A stretch of 64,000 nucleotides of DNA, taken from NCBI RefSeq assembly GCF_900110275.1, contig NZ_FODC01000001.1:845198-909197 (forward strand), in the 5' to 3' direction. Positions 45,274-55,418 of this stretch are shown piece by piece (the stretch's first letter is position 1; every line of letters starts with the position of its first letter). The stretch comes from Duganella sp. CF517 (lineage in GTDB: Bacteria > Pseudomonadota > Gammaproteobacteria > Burkholderiales > Burkholderiaceae_D). The notes below the pieces were generated by a model. The model had not been told where the DNA came from and made no database searches. It worked only from the letters and a program-made list of their open reading frames with translations. The translations under genes were made by a program, and so were the position numbers.

Positions 45274-47382
45274 ATGCCCAAGAATCCCAACGGCGGCGCA
45301 CCGATGCCGCCGGAGTCCACATCGAGCGGCGGCGAAACGGCCGCCAGTACTGAAGGGCGCGGCGGCGGCCGTGGCGCCGCCGCGTCCGGCGCCACGGGCG
45401 GCCCCGCGCCCGGCGGCGCGGCGGCCGGCACCTCGGCGGCCGGCGGCTCCGGCGGCGGCGATGACGCCGCCGGCGCCGCCGCCGGGCCCGCCACCACCGC
45501 CCCGGCCGGCGCCGTCGACGGCAATGCCGCGCGGGCGGCCGACAGCCGGGCCGACAGTGTCGGCCGCGCCATCGGCTCGCGTAAAAAACAATATGTCGTC
45601 GCGCCGCGCCAGGTGCCGGAGGGCTTGCACACGCTGGGCTTCCAGCCGCTGCAGTTCTCGGCCTTGGAGCAGGCGCTGCGCAACAGCGCCGACATCGAGG
45701 TGGTCGACACGGTCGGCCCCAAATCGGTGCTGGGCGCGCTGGCCGACGGCATGGGCGGCAGCCAGGGCGTGCTGGTGGCGCGCATGACGGAACAGAAGGC
45801 GGCGCTGCTGCACCAGCAAGGCCAGGGCCGTTTGCTGGTCGAGCATGACCAGCACCTGACGTTGATGGAACCGGCGTTGCGCCAGCCGCAGATGGTGACC
45901 GGCGTCATGCCCGGCGCCGGCGGCCCGGTGGTCAACGCCGTCATCAGCGTGGTCGGCAAGGATGGCGCGCCGCAGGCCGACGCCGAGGTGTCGCTGTTCG
46001 GCGGCATGATGCCGGCCAGCGGCAAGACCGACGCCAACGGCCAGGTCACCTTGTCGCTGTTCGGCGAGACGCCGGAGTCGATCACCGGCCTGTACGTGAA
46101 ACCGAAGGCCGACTACTGGAGCTTCTACCAGCGCGATCCGGATATCAGCACCGACGAGGCCAATGTGGTGGCGCTGCGGGCCTTGTCGGACTGGCCGGCG
46201 CTGGCGGGCTTTCCGCGCCAGCGCGCGCTCGGCTGGGGGCAGAAGGCGATGCGGCTCGACCAGTTGCCGGGAGCCTACCGGGGCCAGGGCATCAAGATCG
46301 CCGTCGTCGATTCGGGCGCGGCCACCTCGCACGACAATCTGCACGGCATCAAGGCCGGCTTCGACGTGCTGAACAAGAAAACCAATCCCGCGGGCTGGGA
46401 CCAGGACGCGATGGGCCACGGCACCCATTGCGCCGGCGTCATCGCCGCGGCCGACATCACCTCCGGCATCCGCGGCTTCGCGCCCGAGGCCGAGGTCCAC
46501 GCGTGCAAGCTGTTCCCGGGCGGCCAGGTCAGCCAGCTGATCGACGCGCTCGAGTACTGCATCGACCAGCAGATCGATGTCGTCAACCTGAGCCTGGGCG
46601 GCGCCGAGGTGTCCGAGGCGCTGGAACAGCAGATCCTGCGCGCCAAGCGGGCCGGCATCGCCTGCATCGTCGCGGCCGGCAACTCGGGCGGTCCGGTGCA
46701 ATACCCCGCCTCGTCGCCGAACGTGCTGGCGGTGGCGGCCATCGGCAAGCTCGACGAGTTCCCGGCCGACAGCTACCACGCGCAGACGCTCGATGCCAAC
46801 GTCGACGCCTACGGTTATTTCACCGCCAAGTTCAGCTGCTTCGGACCGCAGGTGGGCGTATGCGGGCCCGGCGTGGCGATCACATCGTGCGTGCCGCCGA
46901 ATAACTTCGCGGCCTGGGACGGCACCTCGATGGCGACGCCGCACATCACCGGCCTGGCCGCGCTGACGCTGGCGCACCATCCGGACTTCCAGACCCCGCA
47001 GTACAAGGTGCGCGGCGCCGAAAGAGTCGAGCGGCTGTTCCAGATCATCCGCGCCAGCGCGCGCCGGGTCAGCCTGGCCGACCAGAGCCGCACCGGTTTC
47101 GGCATGCCCGATGTGCTGGTGGCGGTCGGCCTGCAAACGCCGAGCGGACAAGCGCTGCAGCAGCCGGCGGTGACGCCGCAGGCGCTCGCCATGCAGCAGC
47201 CGCTGATCGCGGGCATGATGGCGCCGCAAGGCATGCTGTCGCCCTTTATGGCCGGGGCCGCGCCGGGCATGGAGCCGTTCGGGCTGGAGCTGGCGCGGGC
47301 GCCCTGGCATATTCCGCGCTCCGGGCCGTGGTACCAGATATCGCCGACGATGCCGCCGCAATATCCGACGTTCCACTGGTGA
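45274..47382 (+). CDS. S8-family (subtilisin-like) serine protease, 702 aa
   Basis: Subtilase with full catalytic set: Asp346 (VVDSG), His382 (GHGTHCAG), oxyanion Asn470 (AAGNSGG) and Ser552 (GTSMATP). Before it come a Gly/Ala-rich disordered stretch (1-100), a pro-region-like domain (about 105-198) and a beta domain like carboxypeptidase-regulatory repeats (about 205-280, DAEVSLFG and KTDANGQVTLSL). After it is a Gln/Met/Pro-rich tail (620-702). There is no signal peptide, unusual for an exported subtilase. Start at 45274 after AAGGA. Likely acts with the two preceding genes. Confidence 0.93.
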   Translation: MPKNPNGGAPMPPESTSSGGETAASTEGRGGGRGAAASGATGGPAPGGAAAGTSAAGGSGGGDDAAGAAAGPATTAPAGAVDGNAARAADSRADSVGRAIGSRKKQYVVAPRQVPEGLHTLGFQPLQFSALEQALRNSADIEVVDTVGPKSVLGALADGMGGSQGVLVARMTEQKAALLHQQGQGRLLVEHDQHLTLMEPALRQPQMVTGVMPGAGGPVVNAVISVVGKDGAPQADAEVSLFGGMMPASGKTDANGQVTLSLFGETPESITGLYVKPKADYWSFYQRDPDISTDEANVVALRALSDWPALAGFPRQRALGWGQKAMRLDQLPGAYRGQGIKIAVVDSGAATSHDNLHGIKAGFDVLNKKTNPAGWDQDAMGHGTHCAGVIAAADITSGIRGFAPEAEVHACKLFPGGQVSQLIDALEYCIDQQIDVVNLSLGGAEVSEALEQQILRAKRAGIACIVAAGNSGGPVQYPASSPNVLAVAAIGKLDEFPADSYHAQTLDANVDAYGYFTAKFSCFGPQVGVCGPGVAITSCVPPNNFAAWDGTSMATPHITGLAALTLAHHPDFQTPQYKVRGAERVERLFQIIRASARRVSLADQSRTGFGMPDVLVAVGLQTPSGQALQQPAVTPQALAMQQPLIAGMMAPQGMLSPFMAGAAPGMEPFGLELARAPWHIPRSGPWYQISPTMPPQYPTFHW

Positions 47383-47419
47383 CACCCTGAGCATGCGTTA
47401 AAAATACGCCGGACAATGC

Positions 47420-47445
47420 AAAAAGCCGCACGAGGCGGCTTTTTG
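47420..47445. terminator. Bidirectional terminator between subtilase and tRNA array
   Basis: AGCCGC-ACGAG-GCGGCT stem flanked by A5 and T5, so it can stop both the plus-strand protease transcript and the minus-strand tRNA transcript. Confidence 0.85.
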
Positions 47446-47458
47446 TATACAGCTTGTT

Positions 47459-47534
47459 TGGCGTCCCCAGGGGGATTCGAACCCCCGTACTCACCGTGAA
47501 AGGGTGATGTCCTAGGCCTCTAGACGATGGGGAC
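47459..47534 (-). tRNA. tRNA-Glu (TTC), copy 1
   Basis: Anticodon loop CTTTCAC in a TCACC/GGTGA stem; CCA encoded. Last tRNA of the array in the transcribed direction. Confidence 0.96.
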
Positions 47535-47584
47535 AGTGATCTGTCCGTGTTGCCGACCTAACTACGGTAAAACTGGAAAAATCC

Positions 47585-47660
47585 TGGCGTCCCCAGGGGG
47601 ATTCGAACCCCCGTACTCACCGTGAAAGGGTGATGTCCTAGGCCTCTAGACGATGGGGAC
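47585..47660 (-). tRNA. tRNA-Glu (TTC), copy 2
   Basis: Same sequence as copy 1 across all 76 nt by eye. Spacer of 50 bases to copy 1. Confidence 0.96.
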
Positions 47661-47793
47661 TTTTCCAAGGCGCGAATCATAGCAGTCAAATTCGGCGAGC
47701 GCAATAGCAAACCCTTGTTTTTGCACGATATTCCCGCAAGATTGGCAGCCCGGCAACGGGCGCGCACGAAAGCAAACGCGGCGGCGCAAATAC

Positions 47794-47816
47794 AAAAAAG
47801 CCGCACAAGGCGGCTT
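47794..47816 (-). terminator. Terminator inside the tRNA array
   Basis: AAGCCGC/GCGGCTT stem with a six-T tail on the minus strand, between copies 3 and 2 of tRNA-Glu. It may attenuate transcription into the last two copies; those may also have their own promoters. Confidence 0.75.
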
Positions 47817-47834
47817 CATCATCGAATCAAATAC

Positions 47835-47910
47835 TGGCGTCCCCAGGGGGATTCGAACCCCCGTACTCACCGTGAAAGGGTGATGTCCTAGGCCTCTAGA
47901 CGATGGGGAC
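47835..47910 (-). tRNA. tRNA-Glu (TTC), copy 3
   Basis: Identical to the other Glu copies. 22 bases from the tRNA-Ala at 47933. Confidence 0.96.
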
Positions 47911-47932
47911 ATGTCGGTGCTCTCTGCGCTAA

Positions 47933-48008
<76 letters not shown>

Positions 48009-48085
48009 CGGGCGCAGAAAGTCTTCTGTCGTACTACGGTGCTGCCACTACATTTACCACTCACTACCCGCCAGCCTGGCGAAGC

Positions 48086-48161
48086 TGGCGTCCCCAGGGG
48101 GATTCGAACCCCCGTACTCACCGTGAAAGGGTGATGTCCTAGGCCTCTAGACGATGGGGAC
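48086..48161 (-). tRNA. tRNA-Glu (TTC), copy 4
   Basis: Identical to the other Glu copies. Follows tRNA-Ala copy 2 in the transcribed direction. Confidence 0.96.
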
Positions 48162-48205
48162 CTCGGCACTACGGTCACTACTTTGCCGCTATCATTTCCG
48201 CGCAG

Positions 48206-48281
<76 letters not shown>

Positions 48282-48297
48282 CGGGCGCAGAAATAAT

Positions 48298-48319
48298 AAA
48301 AGCCGCTTGCGCGACTTTT
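48298..48319 (-). other. Hairpin between tRNA-Glu copy 5 and tRNA-Ala copy 2
   Basis: Minus strand AAAAGTCGC-GCAA-GCGGCTTTT: a nine-pair stem with one G-U pair and a GCAA tetraloop. Could be a processing site or weak terminator. Confidence 0.5.
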
Positions 48320-48416
48320 GTTTTCACTACTTGTATCTATCCAGCATGAAGCCAAACATCAAACAAATCAGTACAAACAACGTCAACAACTCACACAACG
48401 CTACTGCTTTACAACT

Positions 48417-48492
48417 TGGCGTCCCCAGGGGGATTCGAACCCCCGTACTCACCGTGAAAGGGTGATGTCCTAGGCCTCTAGACGATGGGGAC
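48417..48492 (-). tRNA. tRNA-Glu (TTC), copy 5
   Basis: Identical to the other Glu copies; 50 bases downstream of tRNA-Ala copy 3. Confidence 0.96.
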
Positions 48493-48542
48493 CGCGAACA
48501 ACCAAACTGCCACTACATTCCGCGCATCCTACCAAAATTTCT

Positions 48543-48618
<76 letters not shown>

Positions 48619-48635
48619 GTTGGCGCAGAAACAAG

Positions 48636-48664
48636 AGTATAGCAAAGAAGCCGCACTATGCAAA
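48636..48664 (-). promoter_or_regulatory. Predicted promoter of the tRNA array
   Basis: Minus strand TTGCAT (or TTTGCA) with 16-17 bases to TATACT, 18 bases before the first tRNA-Ala. The -10 is convincing, the -35 moderate. Confidence 0.5.
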
Positions 48665-48701
48665 TACCCTTTTGCAACTTTGCTCCGGTTTTAATTCAAA
48701 C

Positions 48702-50120
48702 TCACAGATATTTCGCCAGACGCGCCACAATCGCTTCGCGGCCGAAGAGTTGCAACACCGCGTCGATGGCCGGCGTCTGCAGTTGACCGGTGACGATCAA
48801 CCGCAGCGGCATGGCGATCTGCGGCATCTTCAAGCTGTTCGCGGCCAGCACTTCCTTGATCATCGCCGCCAGCGCTTCCTTGCTCCACTCCACCGTTTTG
48901 CAGCGGTCGGCGAACTGCGCCAGCGCCGGCTTGACGGCGTCGGTCAGGTGCTGGGTCAGCAGCGCCGCGTCCGGTTGCGGCGTGCGGTAGAACAGCATCG
49001 CCGCGTCGGCCAGCTCGTTGACGGTGTTGGCGCGCTCCTTCATCAGCGCCAGCACGGCCGGCAGCTCGGGCGCGCCGTCGAACCGGGCGCCCGCGGCCAG
49101 CATGCGCGGCTTGGCCAGCTCGGCCAGGCGTGCGTTGTCGGCCTGCTTGATATAGTGGTTGTTGAGCCAGTTCAGTTTTTCGATATTGAACTGCGCCGCC
49201 GAGTTCGACAGGTGCGAGCCGTCGAACCACGCGACCACCTGCTCCATCGAAAACACTTCATCGTCGCCGTGGCTCCAGCCCAGGCGCGCCAGGTAGTTCA
49301 GGATCGCTTCCGGCAGGTAGCCTTGCGCCGGGTATTCCATGACGTTGACCGCGTCCTTACGCTTGGACATCTTCTGGCCGTCGGCGCCGAGTATCATCGG
49401 CAGATGGCCGTACAGCGGCAGCGGCGCGCCGATCGCGCGCAGGATGTTGATCTGGCGCGGCGTGTTGTTGACGTGGTCGTCGCCGCGCAGCACGTGGCTG
49501 ATTTGCATGTCCCAGTCGTCGACGGCCACGCAGAAGTTATAGGTCGGCGTGCCGTCCGGACGGGCGATGACCAGATCGTCCAGCTCCTTGTTGCCGATGG
49601 TGATCGTGCCTTTGACGAAATCGTCCCAGGTCACTTCGCCGTCGAGCGGATTCTTGAAACGCACCACCGGCTTGCGGCCTTCCGGGATCGCCGGCAAGGT
49701 CTTGCCCGGCTCGGGACGCCAGGTGCCGTCGTAGCGCGGCTTTTCGCCGGCCGCGCGCATGCGCTCGCGCATCGCTTCGACTTCGTCCGGCGACGAATAG
49801 CAGTGATAAGCGGTGCCGGCGCCCAGCATCTGGCCCACCAGCTCGCGGTAGCGGTCCATGCGCTGCATCTGGTAGAACGGGCCTTCGTCGTGGCTCAGGC
49901 CCAGCCATTCCATGCCTTCGATGATGGCTTGCACCGCTTCCGGCGTGGAGCGCTCCAGGTCGGTATCCTCGATGCGCAGCACGAAGGTGCCGCCGAAGTG
50001 ACGGGCGAAAGCCCACGAGTACAGCGCCGTGCGGGCGCCGCCGAGGTGGAGGAAGCCGGTCGGGCTCGGAGCGAAACGGGTACGGATCGGGGTACGGACT
50101 GGCGTAGCGGAGGTAGTCAT
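48702..50120 (-). CDS. gltX: Glutamyl-tRNA synthetase, 472 aa
   Basis: Class I aminoacyl-tRNA synthetase charging tRNA-Glu. The HIGH-type motif is HLGG at 25-28 ([19 protein letters not shown]), and the KMSKS motif is KMSKR at 250-254 ([16 protein letters not shown]). C-terminal helical anticodon-binding part complete. Length is normal. Immediately downstream, same strand, come three tRNA-Ala and five tRNA-Glu genes, so enzyme and substrate are neighbours; in E. coli gltX also lies beside tRNA-Ala(GGC) genes. Whether it shares a transcript with the array is unknown because a promoter lies between them. Confidence 0.97.
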   Translation of the reverse strand: MTTSATPVRTPIRTRFAPSPTGFLHLGGARTALYSWAFARHFGGTFVLRIEDTDLERSTPEAVQAIIEGMEWLGLSHDEGPFYQMQRMDRYRELVGQMLGAGTAYHCYSSPDEVEAMRERMRAAGEKPRYDGTWRPEPGKTLPAIPEGRKPVVRFKNPLDGEVTWDDFVKGTITIGNKELDDLVIARPDGTPTYNFCVAVDDWDMQISHVLRGDDHVNNTPRQINILRAIGAPLPLYGHLPMILGADGQKMSKRKDAVNVMEYPAQGYLPEAILNYLARLGWSHGDDEVFSMEQVVAWFDGSHLSNSAAQFNIEKLNWLNNHYIKQADNARLAELAKPRMLAAGARFDGAPELPAVLALMKERANTVNELADAAMLFYRTPQPDAALLTQHLTDAVKPALAQFADRCKTVEWSKEALAAMIKEVLAANSLKMPQIAMPLRLIVTGQLQTPAIDAVLQLFGREAIVARLAKYL

Positions 50121-50209
50121 CGAAGTATCAAAGCCGGGATGTAAAAGACGCTATTTTACAGTGTCGGCAAGCGTTTCGCGCCCGACGCCGGCACGGCCGG
50201 CGCCAGCCC

Positions 50210-50614
50210 CTACTCCGTCGGCACCCGCTGGGCGAAGCCGGCCCGGTAGCGCGGCTCGGCGTCGGCCCGGGTATTCATCTCGAACAGCAAGCCGCCGGGC
50301 GCCTCGCAAAAGAAGCGCGAACCGCGCGCATGCTGGAACAACCCGGTCTTCATGGCCACCCGCTCATGCAGAAAGCGCGCATGGAGCGCCTGCAACGCCG
50401 CGACCGACGGCAGTTCGAAGCCAAGATGAAAGTTTTCCGGCCACACCACGTCGTCGAAACGGTCGGTGGCGTCCTCGATGACGATGTCGAAGCCGGCGCG
50501 CTTGAGCACCACGCTGGTGCCAAAGCTTTCGGCCGAGCAGTCCAAATGCTCGACAAAAAAGGCCACGGTGGCGGCGACGTCGGTCGATGGGAAGCTGAGA
50601 TGATTGAACAGCAT
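50210..50614 (-). CDS. VOC-family (glyoxalase/bleomycin resistance-like) protein, 134 aa
   Basis: Small VOC-fold protein: MLFNHLSFPSTDVAATVAFF with the N-terminal His ligand, the strand-helix repeat, and SRFFCEAPGGLLFEMNTRA with the C-terminal Glu ligand. The metal ligands (His5, a middle residue and Glu near 123) look present, but substrate is not predictable. Strong AGGAG site. Next to a TetR gene in the same direction, with a 148-base gap, so co-regulation is only possible. Confidence 0.85.
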   Translation of the reverse strand: MLFNHLSFPSTDVAATVAFFVEHLDCSAESFGTSVVLKRAGFDIVIEDATDRFDDVVWPENFHLGFELPSVAALQALHARFLHERVAMKTGLFQHARGSRFFCEAPGGLLFEMNTRADAEPRYRAGFAQRVPTE

Positions 50615-50762
50615 CGTGTTTCTCCTGTTGTGAAAGCAACAGAATACGGCCGCCGCGCAACGCCATCAACTCGCTTTGGCGCGCCCCCGGCCCGCCTAAA
50701 ACATCAACGAAAACAAGCGCTTGCGCGCGCCGTTCGGGAAACGCGCCTGGCTTGCTCGCATT

Positions 50763-51389
50763 TCAACCGGGCAGCGCCGCCAGATAGCCGAGCGCGGCGG
50801 CGCGAATGCGCCGGGCGAGATGGTCCGCGTCGCGCTCGCCGCGTTCGCCGGCGGCGTCGGTCATGCCGCGCATCAGCGCCAGCAGGTCGTCGGCCGCCAA
50901 GCGCCGCGGCGCCTCCGCTTGCCACTGCGCCGGCGCGTCCGGCTTGCACAGGATCTCCGCCAACAAATCGTGGAAACGGTACTTGCCGCTGAGCGCGGCG
51001 CGGAATTCGGGGCGCCCCTCCTGCTCGTCGAGCAGGCGCGCCAGGTTGGGACGGGACAGCTGCTGACGCACGGCGACGTCGATGAACGCGGTCATGGCGG
51101 CTTGAAAGCCGGGCAAGGCCACGGTCGCGGCCGCGGCCTCGTGGAATAAACGGTCTTCGCGCAGCAGCAACGCCAGCGTCAGCGCATCCTTGCCCGGAAA
51201 ATACTGGTACAGGGTGCCGACGCTGGCGCCGGCCCGGCGCGCCACGGCGTTGGTGTTATAGCCGTCCAGCCCGTCGGCCTCGAGGACCTGGGCCGCCGCC
51301 TCCAGCAACGCCTCCACCGTGTGGGTGGCGCGTTGCTGGCGCGGCGCCTTGCGCGGACGCAAAGGAGACGACGCGGCCATCGCCGTCAA
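50763..51389 (-). CDS. TetR-family transcriptional regulator, 208 aa
   Basis: N-terminal TetR helix-turn-helix (QQRATHTVEALLEAAAQVLE, then YNTNAVARRAGASVGTLYQYF at about 40-60) and a helical ligand-binding domain. Basic start RPRKAPRQQ is common in this group. The effector and target are unknown; the VOC gene downstream in the same direction is a candidate target. Start is 51389 or the ATG three codons later. Ends 7 bases downstream of the apbC stop region in series. Confidence 0.87.
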   Translation of the reverse strand: MTAMAASSPLRPRKAPRQQRATHTVEALLEAAAQVLEADGLDGYNTNAVARRAGASVGTLYQYFPGKDALTLALLLREDRLFHEAAAATVALPGFQAAMTAFIDVAVRQQLSRPNLARLLDEQEGRPEFRAALSGKYRFHDLLAEILCKPDAPAQWQAEAPRRLAADDLLALMRGMTDAAGERGERDADHLARRIRAAALGYLAALPG

Positions 51390-51396
51390 GCCGCGC

Positions 51397-52485
51397 TTAA
51401 TCGTTCTTGATGACGATGCTCGGGAACTTGCTGGTCATGTCCTTGGCCTTCTCGGACACCTGCACCGCGATCTTGCGGGCGATGTCTTTATAGATGGCGG
51501 CGACCTGGCCGTCCGGATCGGCCACCACGGTCGGCTTGCCGGAATCGGCCTGCTCGCGGATCGCCATCGTCAGCGGCAGCGCGCCGAGGAACTCGACATT
51601 GAAGTCCTTGCACATCTTGGCGCCGCCGCCGGCGCCGAAGATTTCCTCCGCGTGGCCGCAGTTCGAGCAAATGTGCGTGCTCATGTTCTCGACGATGCCG
51701 AGGATCGGAATGCCGACCTTCTCGAACATCTTCAAGCCCTTGCGCGCGTCCAGCAGCGCGATGTCCTGCGGCGTGGTGACGATGACGGCGCCGGTGACCG
51801 GCACTTTCTGCGACAACGTAAGCTGGATGTCGCCGGTGCCGGGCGGCATGTCGACGATCAGGTAGTCCAGGTCGCGCCAGTTGGTCTGCTCCAGCAATTG
51901 CTGCAGCGCCTGCGTGACCATCGGGCCGCGCCACACCATCGGCTCGTCCGGGTCGATCAGGAAGCCGATCGACGACACTTGCACGCCGTGGTTTTCCAGC
52001 GGCTCCATCGATTTGCCGTCCTTGGTTTCCGGACGGCCCGACACGCCCAGCATCATCGGCTGCGACGGGCCGTAGATGTCGGCGTCGAGCAAGCCGACCG
52101 AGGCGCCCTCGGCGGCCAGCGCCAGCGCCAGGTTGACGGCGGTGGTCGATTTGCCCACGCCGCCCTTGCCGGAGGCGACGGCGATGATGTTTTTCACGTT
52201 CGGCATCAGCTTCAAGCCGCGCTGCACCGTGTGCGGAATCACCTTGGTGGCGACGCCGACGCTGATGTTGCCCGCGCCCGGCAGCGCCTTCAAGCCGGCG
52301 ATGACGCTGGCGCGGATGCTGTCGACCTGGCTCCTGGCCGGATAACCGAGCTCGATGTCGAGCGAGATATCACCGTTGTCGACCTTTAAATTCTTGACGG
52401 CCTTGCCGCTGACGTAATCTTTCGTTGTATTTGGATCAATGATTTTGGACAGCGCCGCCTTGACGTCTTCTACAGTAATGCTCAT
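51397..52485 (-). CDS. apbC: Iron-sulfur cluster carrier protein ApbC/Mrp, 362 aa
   Basis: P-loop NTPase that binds and transfers [4Fe-4S] clusters (Mrp/NBP35 family). N-terminal DUF59/MIP18 domain (about 1-80), then deviant Walker A GKGGVGKST (106-114), DADIYGPSQP, and the C-terminal CSNC motif (about 270) for the cluster bridging two subunits. Start at 52485 after GGAGAG. Divergent from metG, an arrangement conserved from E. coli (mrp-metG) through Betaproteobacteria. Confidence 0.95.
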   Translation of the reverse strand: MSITVEDVKAALSKIIDPNTTKDYVSGKAVKNLKVDNGDISLDIELGYPARSQVDSIRASVIAGLKALPGAGNISVGVATKVIPHTVQRGLKLMPNVKNIIAVASGKGGVGKSTTAVNLALALAAEGASVGLLDADIYGPSQPMMLGVSGRPETKDGKSMEPLENHGVQVSSIGFLIDPDEPMVWRGPMVTQALQQLLEQTNWRDLDYLIVDMPPGTGDIQLTLSQKVPVTGAVIVTTPQDIALLDARKGLKMFEKVGIPILGIVENMSTHICSNCGHAEEIFGAGGGAKMCKDFNVEFLGALPLTMAIREQADSGKPTVVADPDGQVAAIYKDIARKIAVQVSEKAKDMTSKFPSIVIKND

Positions 52486-52618
52486 GTGACTCTCCGTGAA
52501 ATGTGCGCCCATTTTAGCGCATCGCGCCATAATTACCGGCCGCGCCCCATTGCCGGCGTGACCGCATGCCGCTTCCACTGTTAAAATGCTGCTTTTCCAC
52601 CCACAAAGTGCATCAACC

Positions 52619-54787
52619 ATGACCCGCAAGCTGTTCGTCACCACTGCCCTGCCCTACGCAAACGCCGCTTTCCATATTGGCCACATGATGGAGTACATCC
52701 AGGCCGACATCTGGGTCCGGTTCCAGCGAATGCAGCGCGACGAGGTCGACGGACAACTCGCGCCGCGCACGGTGCACTTTGTCGGCGCCGACGACACCCA
52801 CGGCACGCCGATCATGATCGCCGCCGAAAAGGAAGGCATCACGCCGCAGGCGTTCGTCGCCAAGATCGCCGCCGGCCGCGCCCAGTACCTCGACGGCTTC
52901 CACATCGCCTTCGACAACTGGTACTCGACCGACTCGCCGGAAAACGTCGAGTTGTCGCAGGGCATCTACCGCAAGCTGCGCGACGCCGGCCTGATCCAGA
53001 CCAAGATCGTGCCGCGCTTCTACGACCCGGTCAAAGGCATGTTCCTGGCCGACCGCAACATCAAGGGCGAGTGCCCGGTGTGCCACGCCAAGGACCAGTA
53101 CGGCGACAACTGCGAAGTGTGCGGCGCGGCCTACCAGCCGACCGAACTGATCAATCCGTTCTCGGTGTTCACCAACGCCACGCCCATCCTCAAGGATTCG
53201 GAACAGTACTTCTTCAAGCTGTCCGATCCGCGCTGCTACGAATTCCTCAAGGAATGGCTCAACACGCCCGGCCGCTTGCAGCCGGAAATGGTCAACAAGG
53301 TCAGCGAATGGCTCGGCGAGTCCGGCGAAAAGCTGGCCGACTGGGACATCTCGCGCGACGCGCCCTACTTCGGCATCCCGATTCCTGACGCGCCGGGCAA
53401 GTTCTTCTACGTCTGGCTGGACGCGCCGGTCGGTTACCTGGCCAGCCTGAAAAACTATTGCGAAAAGCAAGGCATCGACTTCAACGAACTGTTGAACGAC
53501 CCGGCCACCGAACAGATCCACTTCATCGGCAAGGACATCGTCTCGTTCCACCTGCTGTTCTGGCCGGCGATGCTGAAGTTCGCCGGCCATCCGGTCATCG
53601 ACAAGCTCAAGGTCAACGTGCACGGCCACCTGACCGTCAACAACGAAAAAATGTCCAAGTCGCGCGGCACCGGCATCTCGCCGCTGCGCTACCTGAACCT
53701 GGGCATGAACCCGGAATGGCTGCGTTACTACATCGCCTTCAAGCTCAACTCGAAGGTGGAAGACCTGGACTTCACCGGCGAGGACTTCGTCGCCCGCGTC
53801 AATAGCGACTTGATCGGCAAGTACGTCAACATCGCCAGCCGCTGCGCCGGCTTCATCGCCAAGAAATTCGACGGCAAGCTGGCCGCTTCGCTGTCCGACG
53901 GCGCGCAGGGATGGATCAAGCGCGCGCTGGTGACGGCCGACGGCGTCGAACGCCAGGCCAGCATCGCCGCCAATTTCGAGGCGCGCGAATTCGGCAAGGC
54001 GCTGCGTGAAATCATGGAAATCGCCGACATCACCAACCAGTATGTCGACGAAAACAAGCCGTGGATTTTGGCCAAGGACGAGGCGAAGATCGCCGAGCTG
54101 CACGACGTTTGCACCGCCGCGCTGATCCTGTTCCGCCAGCTGACGACCCTGTTGTCGCCGGTGTTGCCGGGTGTGGCCGCCAACGTCGCCAAGTTCCTCA
54201 ACGACGAAAAACTGGTGTGGGCCGACACCGATGTCGCCAGCGGCGCCGTCTCGCAAGCCATGCTGGGCCGTACCATCGGCGCCTACAGCCATCTGATGAC
54301 GCGCGTCGACGCCAAGATGATCGAAGAACTGTTCGACGCGCCGCCCGCGGCCACGCCCGCTGCCACCGCCGCCTCCACCACCGCCTCCACCACCATCGGC
54401 ACCGCCGCCGCCCCGGCGCCCGCCACCGGCATCGAGGAACTGGCGCCGGAGATCAAGATCGACGACTTCGTCAAGATCGATCTGCGCATCGCCAAGATCG
54501 TCAACTGCGAACACGTCGACGGCTCCGACAAGCTGCTGCGCCTGACCTTGGACGTCGGCGAAGGCCGCCACCGCAACGTCTTCTCCGGCATCAAGTCGAT
54601 GTACAAGCCGGAAGATCTGGTCGGCAAGCTGACGGTGCTGGTGGCCAACCTGGCGCCGCGCAAGATGAAGTTCGGCGTGTCCGAAGGCATGGTACTGGCG
54701 GCCTCGGCGGCCGATGAGAAGGCCAATCCGGGCATCTACATCTTGAATCCGTGGCCTGGCGCCGAGCCGGGCATGCGCATCCGTTAA
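52619..54787 (+). CDS. metG: Methionyl-tRNA synthetase, 722 aa
   Basis: Charges tRNA-Met and tRNA-fMet. HIGH at 19-22, zinc knuckle with [18 protein letters not shown] (about 146-163), KMSKS at 344-348, helical anticodon domain, then a low-complexity Ala/Thr linker and the C-terminal EMAP/Trbp111-like tRNA-binding domain (about 615-722) used for dimerisation. Full length. Start at 52619, where similarity begins. The linker is longer and more repetitive than usual. Confidence 0.96.
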   Translation: MTRKLFVTTALPYANAAFHIGHMMEYIQADIWVRFQRMQRDEVDGQLAPRTVHFVGADDTHGTPIMIAAEKEGITPQAFVAKIAAGRAQYLDGFHIAFDNWYSTDSPENVELSQGIYRKLRDAGLIQTKIVPRFYDPVKGMFLADRNIKGECPVCHAKDQYGDNCEVCGAAYQPTELINPFSVFTNATPILKDSEQYFFKLSDPRCYEFLKEWLNTPGRLQPEMVNKVSEWLGESGEKLADWDISRDAPYFGIPIPDAPGKFFYVWLDAPVGYLASLKNYCEKQGIDFNELLNDPATEQIHFIGKDIVSFHLLFWPAMLKFAGHPVIDKLKVNVHGHLTVNNEKMSKSRGTGISPLRYLNLGMNPEWLRYYIAFKLNSKVEDLDFTGEDFVARVNSDLIGKYVNIASRCAGFIAKKFDGKLAASLSDGAQGWIKRALVTADGVERQASIAANFEAREFGKALREIMEIADITNQYVDENKPWILAKDEAKIAELHDVCTAALILFRQLTTLLSPVLPGVAANVAKFLNDEKLVWADTDVASGAVSQAMLGRTIGAYSHLMTRVDAKMIEELFDAPPAATPAATAASTTASTTIGTAAAPAPATGIEELAPEIKIDDFVKIDLRIAKIVNCEHVDGSDKLLRLTLDVGEGRHRNVFSGIKSMYKPEDLVGKLTVLVANLAPRKMKFGVSEGMVLAASAADEKANPGIYILNPWPGAEPGMRIR

Positions 54788-54800
54788 GGACAGTCCAGGC

Positions 54801-55280
54801 ATGAACATCGTAGTGCGTGAAGCGACGGAAGACGATGCCAAACTGATTGCCGAACTCACGCGCGCCGCGTGGGCCGGCAAGGTCAGCGTCACCTCCAGCG
54901 GACACCGCGAAACCGCCGTCGTCGTTGCAGACCATCTGCGCGACGGCGGCGGTTTTGTTTTATTGGTCGACGGCGAGCCGGTCGGCTCGGTGCGCTGGCT
55001 GCCGCTCGACGCCGACCCGGACGTCTGGGAAATCTGCCGCATGGGCGTGCTGCCGCGTTATCGGGGCAGCAACCTGTCGCAGCACCTGCTGGAGGCGGTG
55101 ATCCACCACGGCCTGGCGTGCGGCCTCGACGAGGTGCGCCTGGCGGTGCGCGCCGACCAGCCCAAGCTGATCGATTTTTACACGGCCTTTGAATTCGAAC
55201 TGGCCGAAGAGCTCGAATACTCGCACGCCAATCCGATGGAAACCCCGCCGCTGGTCATGCGCCGTTCGCTGCGCCACTGA
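54801..55280 (+). CDS. GNAT-family N-acetyltransferase, 159 aa
   Basis: Single-domain GNAT: VREATEDDAKLIAELTRAAW at the start, VLPRYRGSNLSQHLLEAVI as the acetyl-CoA pyrophosphate loop (R-x-x-G-x-[GS] form is slightly altered: RYRGSNLS). C-terminal FYTAFEFELAEELEYSHAN completes the fold. The changed loop suggests the acceptor site may bind CoA less tightly. 13 bases after metG, perhaps co-transcribed. Substrate unknown. Confidence 0.85.
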   Translation: MNIVVREATEDDAKLIAELTRAAWAGKVSVTSSGHRETAVVVADHLRDGGGFVLLVDGEPVGSVRWLPLDADPDVWEICRMGVLPRYRGSNLSQHLLEAVIHHGLACGLDEVRLAVRADQPKLIDFYTAFEFELAEELEYSHANPMETPPLVMRRSLRH

Positions 55281-55418
55281 CTTTCCCGCCGCTTGTCGAG
55301 GCGCTTGCTTGCGGCCGCGCTTCCCCGTCTCCGACCGCGACGCGGGCGCCTCTCCTACTTTGTCCGCCGCGTCCCTGTGAAAAAATAGCGACTCCTATCA
55401 TCGAATCGAGGAGCCAGC

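Noticed and set aside
43885..47394. 1169-codon open frame on the minus strand across the repeat protein and subtilase
   Set aside because: It is antisense to three real genes with good ribosome binding sites and family motifs; the frame stays open because of high GC at third positions. Its translation is Arg/Gln/His-rich with no domain.
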